In this document: in pieces, positions 23,401 through 32,800 of the stretch
Layout: each line of letters opens with the position of its first letter
Numbering within the stretch: the first letter of the stretch is position 1
Source of the DNA: Symsagittifera roscoffensis
Lineage: Eukaryota; Xenacoelomorpha; Acoela; Convolutidae
Direction of reading: 5' to 3'
Assembly (NCBI RefSeq): GCF_963678635.1
Contig: NC_087068.1
Span: 36,033,436-36,093,435, forward strand
Length of the DNA: 60,000 nt
Notes under the pieces: model-generated
What the model saw: only the letters and a program-made list of their open reading frames with translations
Told to the model about the DNA's origin: nothing
Databases searched by the model: none
Translations under genes and position numbers: made by a program

Positions 23401-26400
23401 AAATGATTGTTATTCTGCTCATCCCAATCAGCTGAGCAAAAAAAAAACACTAGAGCCTATAAGGTTTTCGTTCAGAGGCAAATGCCTGCTGGATATGGTC
23501 AAAAATTCTGTTTAGGGACAAACAATTATGAAAAAAGCCAAACCTTCAAAGTCAAGGACTTCTACATTTCCTTTGCAGGTCTTTTCCATTGCTGATAAAC
23601 TTAGATTAAAATAAATTTATATTCCTTTCAAACAGATATTTACAGCATGAATAATGGTTGATGAAGACTTAATTGTCCAAATAAATTAAATTACAATAGA
23701 TTTTAACAATTATTACTATACAAAAAAAGCAATTTTAATGCCTCAACAAAATTTGTCGATTTAAAGGATTTTCCAAAGATTTTGAAAGCACTAAAATCTC
23801 AAATAAATGGGTTAAATTCATTTCAAATTGACCTTTGTTTTTTGTACCTCTGGATAGTATATTGATAAATAGGTGCAAAAAATTGTTAAAATAAATCAGA
23901 TGTGGGGCAGCAAATCGAAAATTGTAGACCTGATTAAATCCGCAAAAATGAGATAAACTTAAATGTTTGGACAGGGGCGGATCTAGGAATTTCTCGAGAG
24001 GTCGGTGGGGGGATTTTTAAAAAGTTTTCGAAAATTTTGTTGACCTTTTATATTTAGGTCAACCAAACTAATTTTTTCAAGCTTCCCCAGAGCACTAAAA
24101 AGACCCCGTTTGGGCAAAAGTTTTGGCGCCACAGATAAAGTTTTAAAAAACAGACGAAAAAAGGCGTTTTTAGGCATTTTTCTGAAAATTTTGACCAAAA
24201 AAAAGTATTTTTTTTTCGGACAGCGCTCCCCCTCAAAATTATGAAATATTGGTGCCAAAGGAGTCTTTAGAATTATTTTAGGGTCCGTCAGCCAAAATTG
24301 GATATCTCAAAATAGTACAAAAGGGAGGAAATTTTTCTTAAGTCGACCAAATTGATTTTCTGAGCTCTCCCAGCGCACTAAAAGCACCCTGTTTTGGCAA
24401 CGTTTTCTGCGTCGCAGTCAAAATTTTGAAAAAGCAGGTAAAAAAAGCGTTTTTTGGCACTTATTTCAAAATTTTGACCCAAAAATTGTTTTTTTTTGTT
24501 TTGGCGCCCCCTCTCAAATTTAGTAAATAAATATTGGCGCCGAGGCGCCTTCAGAAAATTTTAGGGTGTGTCACCAAAAATATCTCCAGCAATTACAAAG
24601 GGGGCAACCCCCCCCCCCCCCCCTAAATCCGCCCCTGAAGTTGATACGTATCGATGTTTTTTAGGAAACTTCTGCGATATCTCAATGAGATCCATTGCCA
24701 ACCAGTTTTTGTCAGTCTCGAATTAAATTAGCACATTTTCTTTGACGAGTTTATTTGAAAAAGCAATTTAATTTCGAAAGGAGACTTGAAAAATTTTCTA
24801 GCAGTACCAGTTGTTCTTTGTATTACTCAGGGTGGATCTAGTTTTTTTTCGAGAGGGGGATTTTCGGAAAACAGATCGACAATCGATGAACATACTCCAG
24901 ACAGTTACATTTCGGGACAGTTACATTTCGGGAAAAGACTTAAAAACTTTTTCGGCTCAAAAATACTTTGTCACGGTTTCACTAGTGATTCATTTTCAAG
25001 TTCATTTCATTTCCTTTGTTAAAAAGAAGACAAACCCCACTATCGAACAGCAATGTGTTAGAGTCCCGAAAAGCGTGATTGACTTCTAAAATCGAAAGTG
25101 GAATTTTATTATCAATTTTTCCAGCGAAATAATAACTTCATCTATTGATCCAGTTTTCTCAAATTGGGTAAATTTTATCAAAATGTCGATCAGAAATTGT
25201 TCTAGAAATTCAAAAAGCTTTAGGGGCATCTATTTTTTTCTTTTTACTTGCGTTCATTGACTCTTTTCCCACTGTCATAACTTTTTGGATGTTCGATTCC
25301 CTAAGGGAAGGGCGTCTCCTCAAAATGCAGCCCTGGTGCTGATCTTTTATTTGTGTTGTTCATGGGGTTGTTTATATGAAAAATTCACAGGGAATAACTT
25401 ATGCTACGCTTTAATTTTATTAAACAGCTATTGTAAAGTTTCAAATAATTTGGGGGTTTTTAATTACACTAGATTGAAGATTTTTGAAAAAAAAAATTAG
25501 CCAAAACTATTTTTCAAAACCATCAATCTATCGCAGAACTTTTAGATTAACACTGAATGCAGGGATGGATTGAAGGGGGGGGGGGGGTGGGAATGCGTTT
25601 GCCTCCTTTTGGTGATTCGACCTCCTGCGGACTCGGAGGATCCCCCTATGTACTATTTTGAGATATCCATTTTTGGTGACGGACCCTAAAATGTTTCTAA
25701 GGGCGCATGTGGCGCCAATAAATACTTATGTTGAGGGGGAGAACGCGCCGAAAAAAACACAACTTTCCAAAAACTGCTTAAAAACGCATTTTTCGGCCTG
25801 TTTTTTTTTTCAAAATTTTGCCTGCGGCGCAGAAAGTTTAGCCAAAACAGGGTCTCTGTAGTGCTTTGAGAGAGCTCAGAAAATCTATTTGGTCGACCTA
25901 TAAAAAAAGGTCGGCAAAATTATCGAGTTTTTTTGAACATCCGCCCCCTCGAGAAAATCCTAGATCCGCCCCTGATTGCATGTACGCATGCAACAGCCCA
26001 ACATCAATGCCACTAGCTGTAAATTTGTTCTCGTTTTAGTCGCAATGGTTTTTTTTCATGAAAACAACAAAAGTGTTTGAGCATGCCTTCCTTTCGAAAT
26101 CTAATTATGCAGAAAGTTAGTTTCTAAGTGAATGTTATTCAGAGCAGTGTTTATTTGGCGAGTGTAGGTCTTGATTGTGGAGGAGGGGGAGGTCACCACT
26201 CAGAGACTGGCTGCAGACGAAGCAGATGAGTATGTCAACTACGCCGACGGGGGTGAGTTACTTATCATAATTTAAAAAGAACACGATTGAAAGAAATGCA
26301 TAAAAGTATTACTATTTCTGTCATTTAGTAATTCATTGTTTTTTTGGATTGTATGTGTTTTTTGTAAAGTTTTAGTTTAAAAAAAATCAAACTATTGAAA

Positions 26401-27152
26401 AAGGTCTCAGAAAAAAATTATTAGTTTTCTTGACAAGGAAAAAACTGTTAATTCCTAATATTTTCCAATGAAATAGGTGAGCAGGGTGGGAACCAGGTGA
26501 AGTTGAAGAAGGTGATTCTCTACCCTAAGGATGTAGTGCATGACTTCGACCCCTTCTACGGAGTGGCTCAGAATGACGTAGTGGCCAACACAGACTGCAA
26601 ACTACTCAGCATAGGCATCCATTTAAACCCATCCTCTCTCTTTGCTCCATCCACCATAGTTTTATCAATTTCTGAGAACAGCAATAATACCTAAATAAGA
26701 GCAGGCACAAGTGTTGGGCTTGAAAATGCATAAACATTTATAGCTGTAGGCAGCTTCGGATTGAGGAGGACCTCTATAGCACACCTTATGCTACGACCTC
26801 TAATTTCAGCCGACCGACTATAAGGGCGCTAGAAATCCTTAAAGGGACTAAAGGCTGTAGGCATGAATTCAGTCTTCAGTTTTTCAAATCAGAGAAAAAA
26901 ATTTTCAAGAACAGATCATAGAACTGGGCGAAGCAAGATTTTCGCAGTCCCAGAAATGTCAGGAATCAAACTTAGGGCTAAATCCAAAGTTTGGATGTTG
27001 GTTTTTACTTTCTGGTTTGTTTTAATTCTAGACTACGAGCAAATAGACTTTGCAATGAACAAGTGTGGAATAGATTTGCCCAGTCCGGAAGACGAGTCCT
27101 GGGAGGGCACTGATCCGGACTACGAGCCAGAGGAGGAGGAGGGAATGAATTA
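14374..27152 (+). CDS. CNG-type cation channel, repeat 1, copy A (13 exons, cut by gap)
   Basis: Gene-level entry for exons 14374-14481, 14855-14943, 15330-15482, 16104-16228, 16493-16641, 18097-18162, 18415-18592, 19362-19488, 22237-22365, 23028-23269, 26168-26252, 26477-26614 and 27032-27152; phases agree at every junction. With the exon at 3463 it gives roughly 630-650 aa. Order: S1-S2, S3, S4, S5, turret with NQT and NIT sequons, pore with TTNVGLGEMYP, S6 (IGLLFFMLIGNIISSYLVN), C-linker (YWRQLLYVRTQHLKW..EIIDSLKRLYNYTW), cNBD and an acidic tail. Alignment to CNG channels is from memory of the family. Oddities: no basic residue in S4, GLGE filter, degenerate nucleotide-binding cassette. 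It is likely a plasma-membrane cation channel; ion selectivity and nucleotide gating cannot be assumed. Confidence 0.85.
14855..14943 (+). CDS. Channel exon: S1 end (copy A)
   Basis: Acceptor GTGTTTCCAG, donor C|GTAAGT. Encodes CALVMLTLGLMTFFYQ, then TPRRIFSGSLLGA. It completes S1 and starts S2. One synonymous difference from copy B. Confidence 0.85.
15330..15482 (+). CDS. Channel exon: S2-S3 (copy A)
   Basis: Acceptor TGTTTTTAG, donor ATAG|GTGAGC. Encodes RFFVVLQTILYPTEAADV, a loop with CDDINHLRSREK, and S3 (EFLLNILSFFCDLIG). Identical in copy B. Confidence 0.87.
16104..16228 (+). CDS. Channel exon: S3 end and S4 (copy A)
   Basis: Acceptor TTTTGTGTATAG, donor AAG|GTCAAC. Encodes VLASDDLSVFGCVLYLVTVV and LNLFGIDGIFNSYSYYKLGYLK. 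The segment in the S4 position has no Arg or Lys. Two synonymous differences from copy B. Upstream intron is only 621 bp here; in copy B it is more than 10 kb. Confidence 0.85.
16493..16641 (+). CDS. Channel exon: S5 (copy A)
   Basis: Acceptor GTTGTGTTGCAG, donor GA|GTAAGA. Encodes VISVLKIGVMVLMFEYCMA, CIMFAMACPTIFTQWG and a loop LTTNQPMDQIKSYEE. It matches CNG S5 (aliphatic run, aromatic, then AC-hydrophobic). One synonymous difference from copy B. Confidence 0.87.
16642..18096 (+). other. Intron, A/T-rich
   Basis: No gene. Contains homopurine/homopyrimidine runs and, at 17379-17460, two tandem copies of a ~44-bp unit (GATTCCAAAAAAGGTGCTC) present once in copy B near 42399. A poly-G tract lies at 17937-17946. 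Confidence 0.5.
18097..18162 (+). CDS. Channel exon: turret (copy A)
   Basis: 66-nt exon; acceptor CTTTGCTTAG, donor TT|GTAAGC. Encodes D-VQSEVDQDVAALNLQPQPMEF. The acceptor AG four bases earlier than CAG was chosen because splicing at TGTGCAG gives a stop in this phase; a shorter form at CAGAG is also in frame. Identical in copy B. Confidence 0.7.
18415..18592 (+). CDS. Channel exon: turret and pore helix (copy A)
   Basis: Acceptor TAATGTTTCAG, donor AAT|GTAAGA. Encodes KRAGLVPLARAKVTNQTCYI, then YSWWSLEQKRNITYTSFID and the pore helix NLFEQILQSYYYAVIVTTN. Two N-glycosylation sequons (NQT, NIT) sit in the extracellular turret. One synonymous difference from copy B. Confidence 0.88.
18593..19361 (+). 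other. Intron, nothing recognised
   Basis: AT-rich, with a duplicated GATCCATT/ATTGTAAG segment at the start and two short repeats of GCTAGTCATACAA. No coding signal. Confidence 0.5.
19362..19488 (+). CDS. Channel exon: selectivity filter and S6 (copy A)
   Basis: Acceptor CACTAAAACAG, weak donor GAAG|GTCCCG. Starts in the filter: VGLGEMYPKVMSFKQI, then S6 TAIMALIGLLFFMLIGNIIS and SYLVNE. The intron splits the filter after TTN. The donor is supported because the next exon restores the CNG-like S6-to-C-linker spacing. Identical in copy B. Confidence 0.85.
19489..22236 (+). other. Intron with foldback element and AT palindromes
   Basis: 2.7 kb with no exon. Holds poly-T tracts, ATCGATTA-type palindromes near 20670, and a foldback repeat at about 21204-21826. 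A short open stretch at 20454-20482 with a GTAATT donor was considered as a mini-exon and rejected. Confidence 0.5.
21204..21826. repeat. Foldback (long inverted repeat) element
   Basis: The left arm (ATTTTACTCTGTAAAATGC, AATGTACATTTTGG, GTGCCAAT..) is matched in reverse order by the right arm (GGCACTTTCACAG, CCAAAATGTAAATTG, GCATTTTACAGAGTGAAA). Arms are about 200 bp. Same element at about 46157-46782, and a diverged relative at 56572-57153. Confidence 0.65.
22237..22365 (+). CDS. Channel exon: C-linker (copy A)
   Basis: Acceptor GGTTTAAG, donor AGAG|GTGACT. Encodes DMNLSYWRQLLYVRTQHLKW, then HGAKKEIIDSLKRLYNYTW and RMTR. It aligns with the CNG A'-B' helices (RIDAIKQYM..W-DYLW) without gaps after S6. 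Two synonymous differences from copy B. Confidence 0.88.
22378..22789. mobile_element. MITE-like element 12 bp after a splice donor
   Basis: Left end CAGGGGTGGATCTAGG, right end CTAAATCAGCTACTG after a long C-run, with the internal modules GGCGGGCGCTCCCCC and GGCGCTTTTAG. It begins 12 bp downstream of the C-linker exon. Confidence 0.65.
23028..23269 (+). CDS. Channel exon: C-linker end and start of cNBD (copy A)
   Basis: Acceptor TTTTTTAATAG, donor CAG|GTCTGA. Encodes GKDIAQAMSEMNSYQKGE, VAYALYSQYLKKLTFLKKES, an acidic DAKDDHD stretch and AYRACNKLVCAKMKTHFYNK, ESVILKKHDLCKQ. The last part matches the cNBD start (hydrophobic-x-x-G/E-x-hydrophobic-x-KG/KH-D). One synonymous difference from copy B. 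Confidence 0.87.
23972..24637. mobile_element. MITE-like element with intact ends
   Basis: 666 bp, from CAGGGGCGGATCTAGGAATT to CTAAATCCGCCCCTG: a terminal inverted repeat of about 15 bp (CAGGGGCGGATYTAG). The interior contains two diverged copies of one module (GAGCTCTCCCAGCGCACTAAAAGC / AAGCTTCCCCAGAGCACTAAAAAG) and no transposase ORF. Confidence 0.75.
25560..25974. mobile_element. MITE-like element, reversed
   Basis: Degenerate left end CAGGGATGGATTGAAGG with a G-run; good right end CCTCGAGAAAATCCTAGATCCGCCCCTG. Internal modules match the element at 23972 in opposite orientation. No coding capacity. Confidence 0.7.
26168..26252 (+). CDS. Channel exon: cNBD beta strands (copy A)
   Basis: Acceptor CGAGTGTAG, donor GGGG|GTGAGT. 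Encodes VLIVEEGEVTTQRLAADEAD and EYVNYADG; VLIVEEGEV matches the YIIKEGKL strand of CNG cNBDs. Identical in copy B. Confidence 0.85.
26477..26614 (+). CDS. Channel exon: cNBD cassette region, GC donor (copy A)
   Basis: Acceptor ATGAAATAG. Encodes EQGGNQVKLKKVILYPKD, then FDPFYGVAQNDVVANTDCKL and LSI. The cassette lacks the FGE Glu and the Arg of the RTA motif. The exon end is placed at ATAG|GCATCC, a GC donor, because this joins in phase to DYEQIDFAM (27032) as in CNG channels. The 24 codons that read on from here to a stop differ between copies at several amino acids, unlike any exon. Confidence 0.72.
27032..27152 (+). CDS. Channel exon: cNBD last helix and acidic tail (copy A, truncated)
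   Basis: Acceptor TTTTAATTCTAG. Encodes DYEQIDFAMNKCGIDLPSPE, then DESWEGTDPDYEPEEEEGMN. The N gap begins in mid-codon. Two synonymous differences from copy B. Confidence 0.8.
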
Positions 27153-27352
27153 NNNNNNNNNNNNNNNNNNNNNNNNNNNNNNNNNNNNNNNNNNNNNNNN
27201 NNNNNNNNNNNNNNNNNNNNNNNNNNNNNNNNNNNNNNNNNNNNNNNNNNNNNNNNNNNNNNNNNNNNNNNNNNNNNNNNNNNNNNNNNNNNNNNNNNNN
27301 NNNNNNNNNNNNNNNNNNNNNNNNNNNNNNNNNNNNNNNNNNNNNNNNNNNN
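27153..27352. other. Assembly gap of exactly 200 N
   Basis: A round-number spacer. The sequence on its left corresponds to 52080 of copy B, and the sequence on its right corresponds to about 5475 of copy A, so the gap joins two overlapping sequences end to end. Confidence 0.98.
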
Positions 27353-29340
27353 AAGCACAACCTTGGAAAAACGCGTGAATCGTATAATGTGTTGTAAGCG
27401 ATTCTTCGGAGTGTTCATTTGAGTTGGCTGGAGGAGCAAAAGTGAAGTCAGTAATTGCAAGTTTCAAAAGCATTATAAAGATTTGTTTACGAACAGAACG
27501 GTGCGTGAAAAGTCACTGCCAACTGCGGATAGGGGACCTCCTAAAGGGACAGAAGTAGCTTCTTAAGTACCTTCTTAAGTTGCTGGGAAGAAAATTCTCA
27601 GGCCTTTACAAGGATTTTCACTAATAGTTGGTTTGATCCGGGAAAAATTCCACAAATTTGAAGGGACCTAGTAGTACAAAATCTAGTCAAACAAGGAAGC
27701 AAAGCCAAATCGAACAATTACCGGAGAGTTTCCTGCAAGACCAAGTTCGCAAACTGTTCGCAAAGGTGAACAAGCAGCTGCCCAAGATCTCACCTTATCA
27801 ATTTGGGTTCCGAAGCCACAGGTCAAAGGGCCAAGCTATCTTTCTTGGCAAGTAGTTGTTCGCTTCAAAGAAAGGTTGGGAGCCGGCAACCTCTTTTTTT
27901 GTTTTTCAATGACCTATCAAAGGGTTTTGATTCTATTGATAGGGAAGTGCTCTTTATTGCCTTGAAGGGTTTTGGAATCTCAGGAAAAATTATCAGTGTG
28001 ATTGAAGCGCTCCCTCCAAACCCTTCGGCAAGCTTGACAAGGATAACACCTTTATAGTGAATCGAGGGGTGCGGCAAGAGTGCGCTTTGGGCCTATTGCT
28101 GTTTATGATTCTTTTTGACTTCTTTCTAAGTAAGACCAGTGGATAGAAAAGAAACTTGCATACGCCGATGTTCTGGCTTTGATCGCTGACAACCAAGCAA
28201 TTGCTACCAGGTCGGTGAATGAGATGGCAAAAACTTTTGGAATGGCTTATTTGAAAATATCTGTCAATAAAACTAAAAGTATTGTATTCAACACCAAAGA
28301 CAATACTAGAGTTCCCATCAATGTGCTCAGTGATCAGGTTGAACAGGTTAACCACTTTAAGTACCTCGGCAGCAGCATATTATCTGAAGGCAGCGCTGAC
28401 AACGCTATCAGCGATCGCATTTCTAAGACAAGGATAGCATGCTACGTCTTAGACCGGCCCTGGTGACAAAAAAATTGACACTAAGGAACAAGGGTATCCT
28501 CGTCGAGACTTTCCTAAATCCAGTTTTGCGATACGGCTTAGAGACTTTTGTTAGATCAGAAGCGGTTATACACTGTGCTAAAAGAATGCGTCTTAGACTA
28601 GAAAAGTGAAACGAAATGAAACAAAAGGAATTGATTGACAAAGTAAAAACAACACCAATCGCACACTAACTATGCAGGAGAAGTGTTCAACTCTGTTCGC
28701 GTCTTTTAAAAACATCGGAGGCGATAGCTTGAATGATCTCTTTGAAGGTGCAAAAAACAGTGACAGAAAGTTTCATAACAAAAAAGAGATGAACAGGCAT
28801 CTCAGAGATAATCCCTCAAATTCATCGGTCCAGACCTCCGATAATAAAAATTGTGATAAAGGTATTGAAATTATCAAAGTAATTGAAAAAACAGCAGACA
28901 TCTCACGACGGCCCAGCAACGGGGGTTCAAGAAAGGCAAATTAGACTATTCTTTAAACGACTGTAACAAGGTTTATGTCTATATCGGTGGTTGGACTAAA
29001 CTTATGCCAAACTGTCACCCGCGTGAGAAACTGATCAGCCCGTCAGAACCGACCGTCTCACCAACCCAGCTGAGTCGACTATCCTTCGCATCAAATCAAG
29101 ACACTAGCACATGTGATGAGAGGCTAACGTGTCCGCTCTGCTCGTATCGGTGCTCTGTTAGAAAGTCAAGGATCAATTCATGTTATGTGAAGCACCGATA
29201 TTCGCGGGTCAAAGCAAGGCCAATGCCCGAGCCGCCAAGTCATTTTGGCGCTGTCCCATTGCGAACATTCAAGAGGCAAAACTGTGCAGAATGTAGCGTA
29301 ATGACCATGACTACTACCTCAGAAATGTAGAACTGGTGCC
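27353..29340 (+). mobile_element. Degenerate LINE (copy B, uninterrupted)
   Basis: Same LINE as 5475-6068 plus 12600-13990. RT motifs: FGFRSHRSKGQ (about 27803), DLSKGFDSIDREVLFIALKG running straight through the GATAG site at about 27938, YADVLALIADNQAIA, FKYLGSSILSEGS. The zinc-finger-like NSDRKFHNKKEMNRHLRDN is at about 28755. Stops and frameshifts are present, and YADV again replaces YADD. Confidence 0.78.
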
Positions 29341-29449
29341 TGGTGGTGACTTTCATTTCGTTTGAATAGTTCTATGATTTGATAAAGTCAAAAGCATTGC
29401 CCCAGGCCTTTACCAGCTGGGGTGCAGATGAGAGGAACTTACAGGGGAT

Positions 29450-29690
29450 CAGTAGAAAAATAATGCTGTAATCAGAATAAACGGTTGAAAAAAAAAACAG
29501 AAAACAATACAAGGACGGGAGTCGAAGCGCCGTCCTTGGCATGCTCGATGAAGTCATAATTGAGTAAAACGTTTTAAATACTAAAAATTGGGGTAAAATT
29601 TGCTCCTAATCAGAATATACGGTTGAGAAAACAAGAAACAAAAAACAACAAAAAGTACCAGGACAGGAATCGAACCGCAGCCTTTGACAA
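29450..29690 (-). repeat. SINE-like pair (copy B)
   Basis: Counterpart of 14100-14350. The B-box-like GGTTCGATTCC (- strand, about 29665) has one change from copy A. Confidence 0.55.
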
Positions 29691-29713
29691 GGTCGATAAG
29701 ATTTTTTATTCAG

Positions 29714-29821
29714 GGCGATGTATTTGGCGGAGGCGAAGGTGGAGATGGAGAAGCACGACTTTGTCACACAGGAGAGACATTTTGGGGATGCGGTCATGTT
29801 CGCAATCGCCATCATTCTCAG
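29714..29821 (+). CDS. Channel exon: S1 start (copy B)
   Basis: Same splice sites as copy A. Codons GCG, GCA and ATT replace GCT, GCG and ATC, so the protein is unchanged. Confidence 0.85.
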
Positions 29822-32800
29822 GTGAGTTGTAGTAATTCAAAGTGGTTTTTCTTCACAAAAGTCTGCAAATGCGACTAAAAGTTACATCAAGACCTCTAGG
29901 GTTACTTGAGACTATACGCAAAAATTATATTGGTCCTTTAGGTGTTGTTTGCAAAAAATTGACCTTTTAGTTTCTGTGGTAACTACAATCTACGAGAATT
30001 CTATGATCAAACAAAAAGAGCTAATATAATTGAATGAATTTGTGCCTAGGTTGTATAATACAGTTCTGCACCATGCTTTTAAAATTGAATTAAAAGGTTC
30101 AAAATTCAGTGTTTATCAAACTCGGCTATTACACTTCGTATGCTCGCTCCATTTGATTTGCGCAAACATTTGCGCATTTTTCATGTGTTTCCAGGTGTGC
30201 TCTGGTGATGTTGACTCTGGGCCTGATGACTTTCTTCTATCAGACTCCCAGACGCATATTCTCGGGCTCACTCTTGGGGGCACGTAAGTTGAGCCATGTC
30301 AAGTTAAACACAATTTAAGTCAAGATAAAAATTAGCTATTTTGACTTTAAATATTTATCGACAACTTGGAACACATTTCGTTTTTACGGGGTAAGAAAAT
30401 GTAGTTTTACGTAGAACGATGTTTTCATTTAAAACAAAACTGAAATTGACACACGTCGTCCTTTTTTCGGGTTCTGAGCAGTTGTTGTCCAACATATTTT
30501 GAATCTCTTCAGCTATCTTCGAAGGATTCCTCTATCTTTTCTACCTTTCTCGAATGTAAGGGATGGAATTTGAGAAGGAGTTAAATGAAGAGGTATCAAA
30601 AGGCTAACTCGAAGGCACAGAAATATGAGGCTACTTAGAGGGTAGAATCCTGAGAAGATGTGTTTTTAGGTTTCTTCGTGGTGCTGCAGACTATTCTGTA
30701 CCCGACTGAGGCGGCGGATGTGTTGTTGACCATCGCACACTGTGACGACATCAACCACCTCCGGTCCAGGGAGAAGGCAGAGTTCCTGCTGAACATCCTC
30801 TCCTTCTTCTGCGACCTCATAGGTGAGCAGCAGTTGACGTCATAACGAGTAACTAGCAGGATTTAAAACACTTCAAATGCGTGATTCCATTTTTGCTAAA
30901 GCTACTAGCAAATCAGTTTGCGAAACTGTTTTGAAGTTGGTCTTTCAGTTACGTCTCGTTTGAACGCGTTCCTAAAAGGCTAGGAAGCAGCCTGGATGCA
31001 AAAAATGGCAGCTTCACAGAAACCGTAAATGCTTTTCTGAACTTTCATAAGACGCATAAATTTGATGTGAATCAAGGGCGTGAATATTAAGTTTTTGACG
31101 GAAAGACAGGGGTTAGCTAATTTTCAGTGTTAGAAAAAGATTTGCTCTATCTAATTTTCTTCGCAGCTGGTAAGTTTTTAAAAACTTGTAGACGTTTTCA
31201 GAAAACGTGACTTCTAATTGGGTTTTCAATTGGCTCTTGTTCTGTTGGTAGGTCAAAAATGGATATGTGTAAACTCTACCAAAGATAGACAAATATACCA
31301 ATACTACATTGGAATTAGCATGTACCTTCTGCTGATTTTTGGCTCCCCTAAACTCGCAAGCCACCCCCCCCCTTCCTCATCCCCGAGTCCGTTTCTCCGA
31401 GATGCATGTTGGGAATCTTACCATTCGTCTTATTTCATTTAATTAGTCTTAAAGTATCTTAACTGGTTAATTTAGACATGACCTTGTTATCTTCATTCTC
31501 TCCGACGGAGAAAATGACCGCTCACTTTTTAATGTTTTAAATTAGAGATTTATTTACTTTTTAAACATATCTTAAATGTAACTAAGTAGAATTATCCATA
31601 ACAAAGAAATATTTTATCATGGCGCAGTCAAACAGCAACGAATCAAACGTGAGAGGTATACCTTCATTTTGGCAAAACCACACAGTGGACCCACCAATTC
31701 CTTGGGAAGAGTGGAGCGATCTATTCCAGTAGCAATAATCGCAAAGGAGAATATCGATATCGAAAATCTCTTGAATCTATCGGAACGATATCACCCATTT
31801 CCCCCAACATTGGAAAATCCGCCGGAAAATGAATCCGATGCTCAAAAAACATCTCGCATCGAGAGGAATATTCGAGAACAAAAGAGATTCGATGATGAAG
31901 AAATGGCCTCAATAAAGTCAGAAACCAAGAAATTCAACGGCATGAGATTTGAAGAGGCGGACAAAAAACTCAGATCCATACTCTATCTAGCCCTCGGAAA
32001 CGAAGGAAAGAAAATATTCGGCCAAGAATTCACGAGAGTTAAAGTTCTACAAATTTCTTTCAAAGAATTTTGGGAAATTTTGTCCGTAGCTTTTATGAGA
32101 AAGAAAAACATAACCTTCGAAAGAGACAAGCTATTAAACAGAAAACAGAGGGACAGAGAATCATTAGATCAATTCTGTGGGGCACTTGCAGAAATGGCAA
32201 AAAGATGTAACATTCCCACAGGAGAAGATGAATGGATTCGAGATATTTTTATCAATAACATGTAGAACTCGGACATCCAACGGAAACTTCTCACGGAAAC
32301 CCTACCTCCACTAGAAGCCTTAAATGTAGCCCTGACTGACGAAAAAGGAATAACAAATCACATCAAAATGACGAGTACTTTTAAATCCAACGGATATTCT
32401 TCCAACAAATCTTTTAATCATTTTAATGTAAAAAGAGAAACCACCCTAAACATCGAAAGAACTAACACATGTACGAAATGTGGCGGAAATTTTACAAAAG
32501 GACATCTAACGGTTTGCCCCGCTAAAGATACGACTTATACGACTTGTAAATATCGAGGACATTTCACTAGACTCTGTAAATCACGCCGTAAAAATGTAAA
32601 TATTGTGGATAGTCAAATTGTAAATAATACAGATCATAATTATCCTTCGGAACAACCGGATGTACATAACGACCACGCCAATAGAGAATGCTGTGGAGTA
32701 ATCAACGCATGGTCGGAGTCCGGACAGAGCGATAAAGATGATTACTCTGTATTAAACGTAACAACTATCTACGACGATCACGGAAAGGAACTGAAGAAAC

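Larger units (their letters stand above)
23270..26167 (+). other. Intron with two MITE-like elements
   Basis: 2.9 kb. Contains MITE-like elements at 23972-24637 and 25560-25974, a perfect 16-bp tandem pair (ACAGTTACATTTCGGG) at about 24900-24932, and no exon-like sequence. Confidence 0.55.

Noticed and set aside
26615-26694. C-terminal extension HLNPSSLF... as the true end of the channel
   Set aside because: It diverges in amino acids between the copies, and splicing from the GC site to DYEQIDFAM restores the cNBD helix.
27005-27480. Long open frames reported across the N gap
   Set aside because: They exist only because N is read as an unknown residue; the two sides belong to different sequences.
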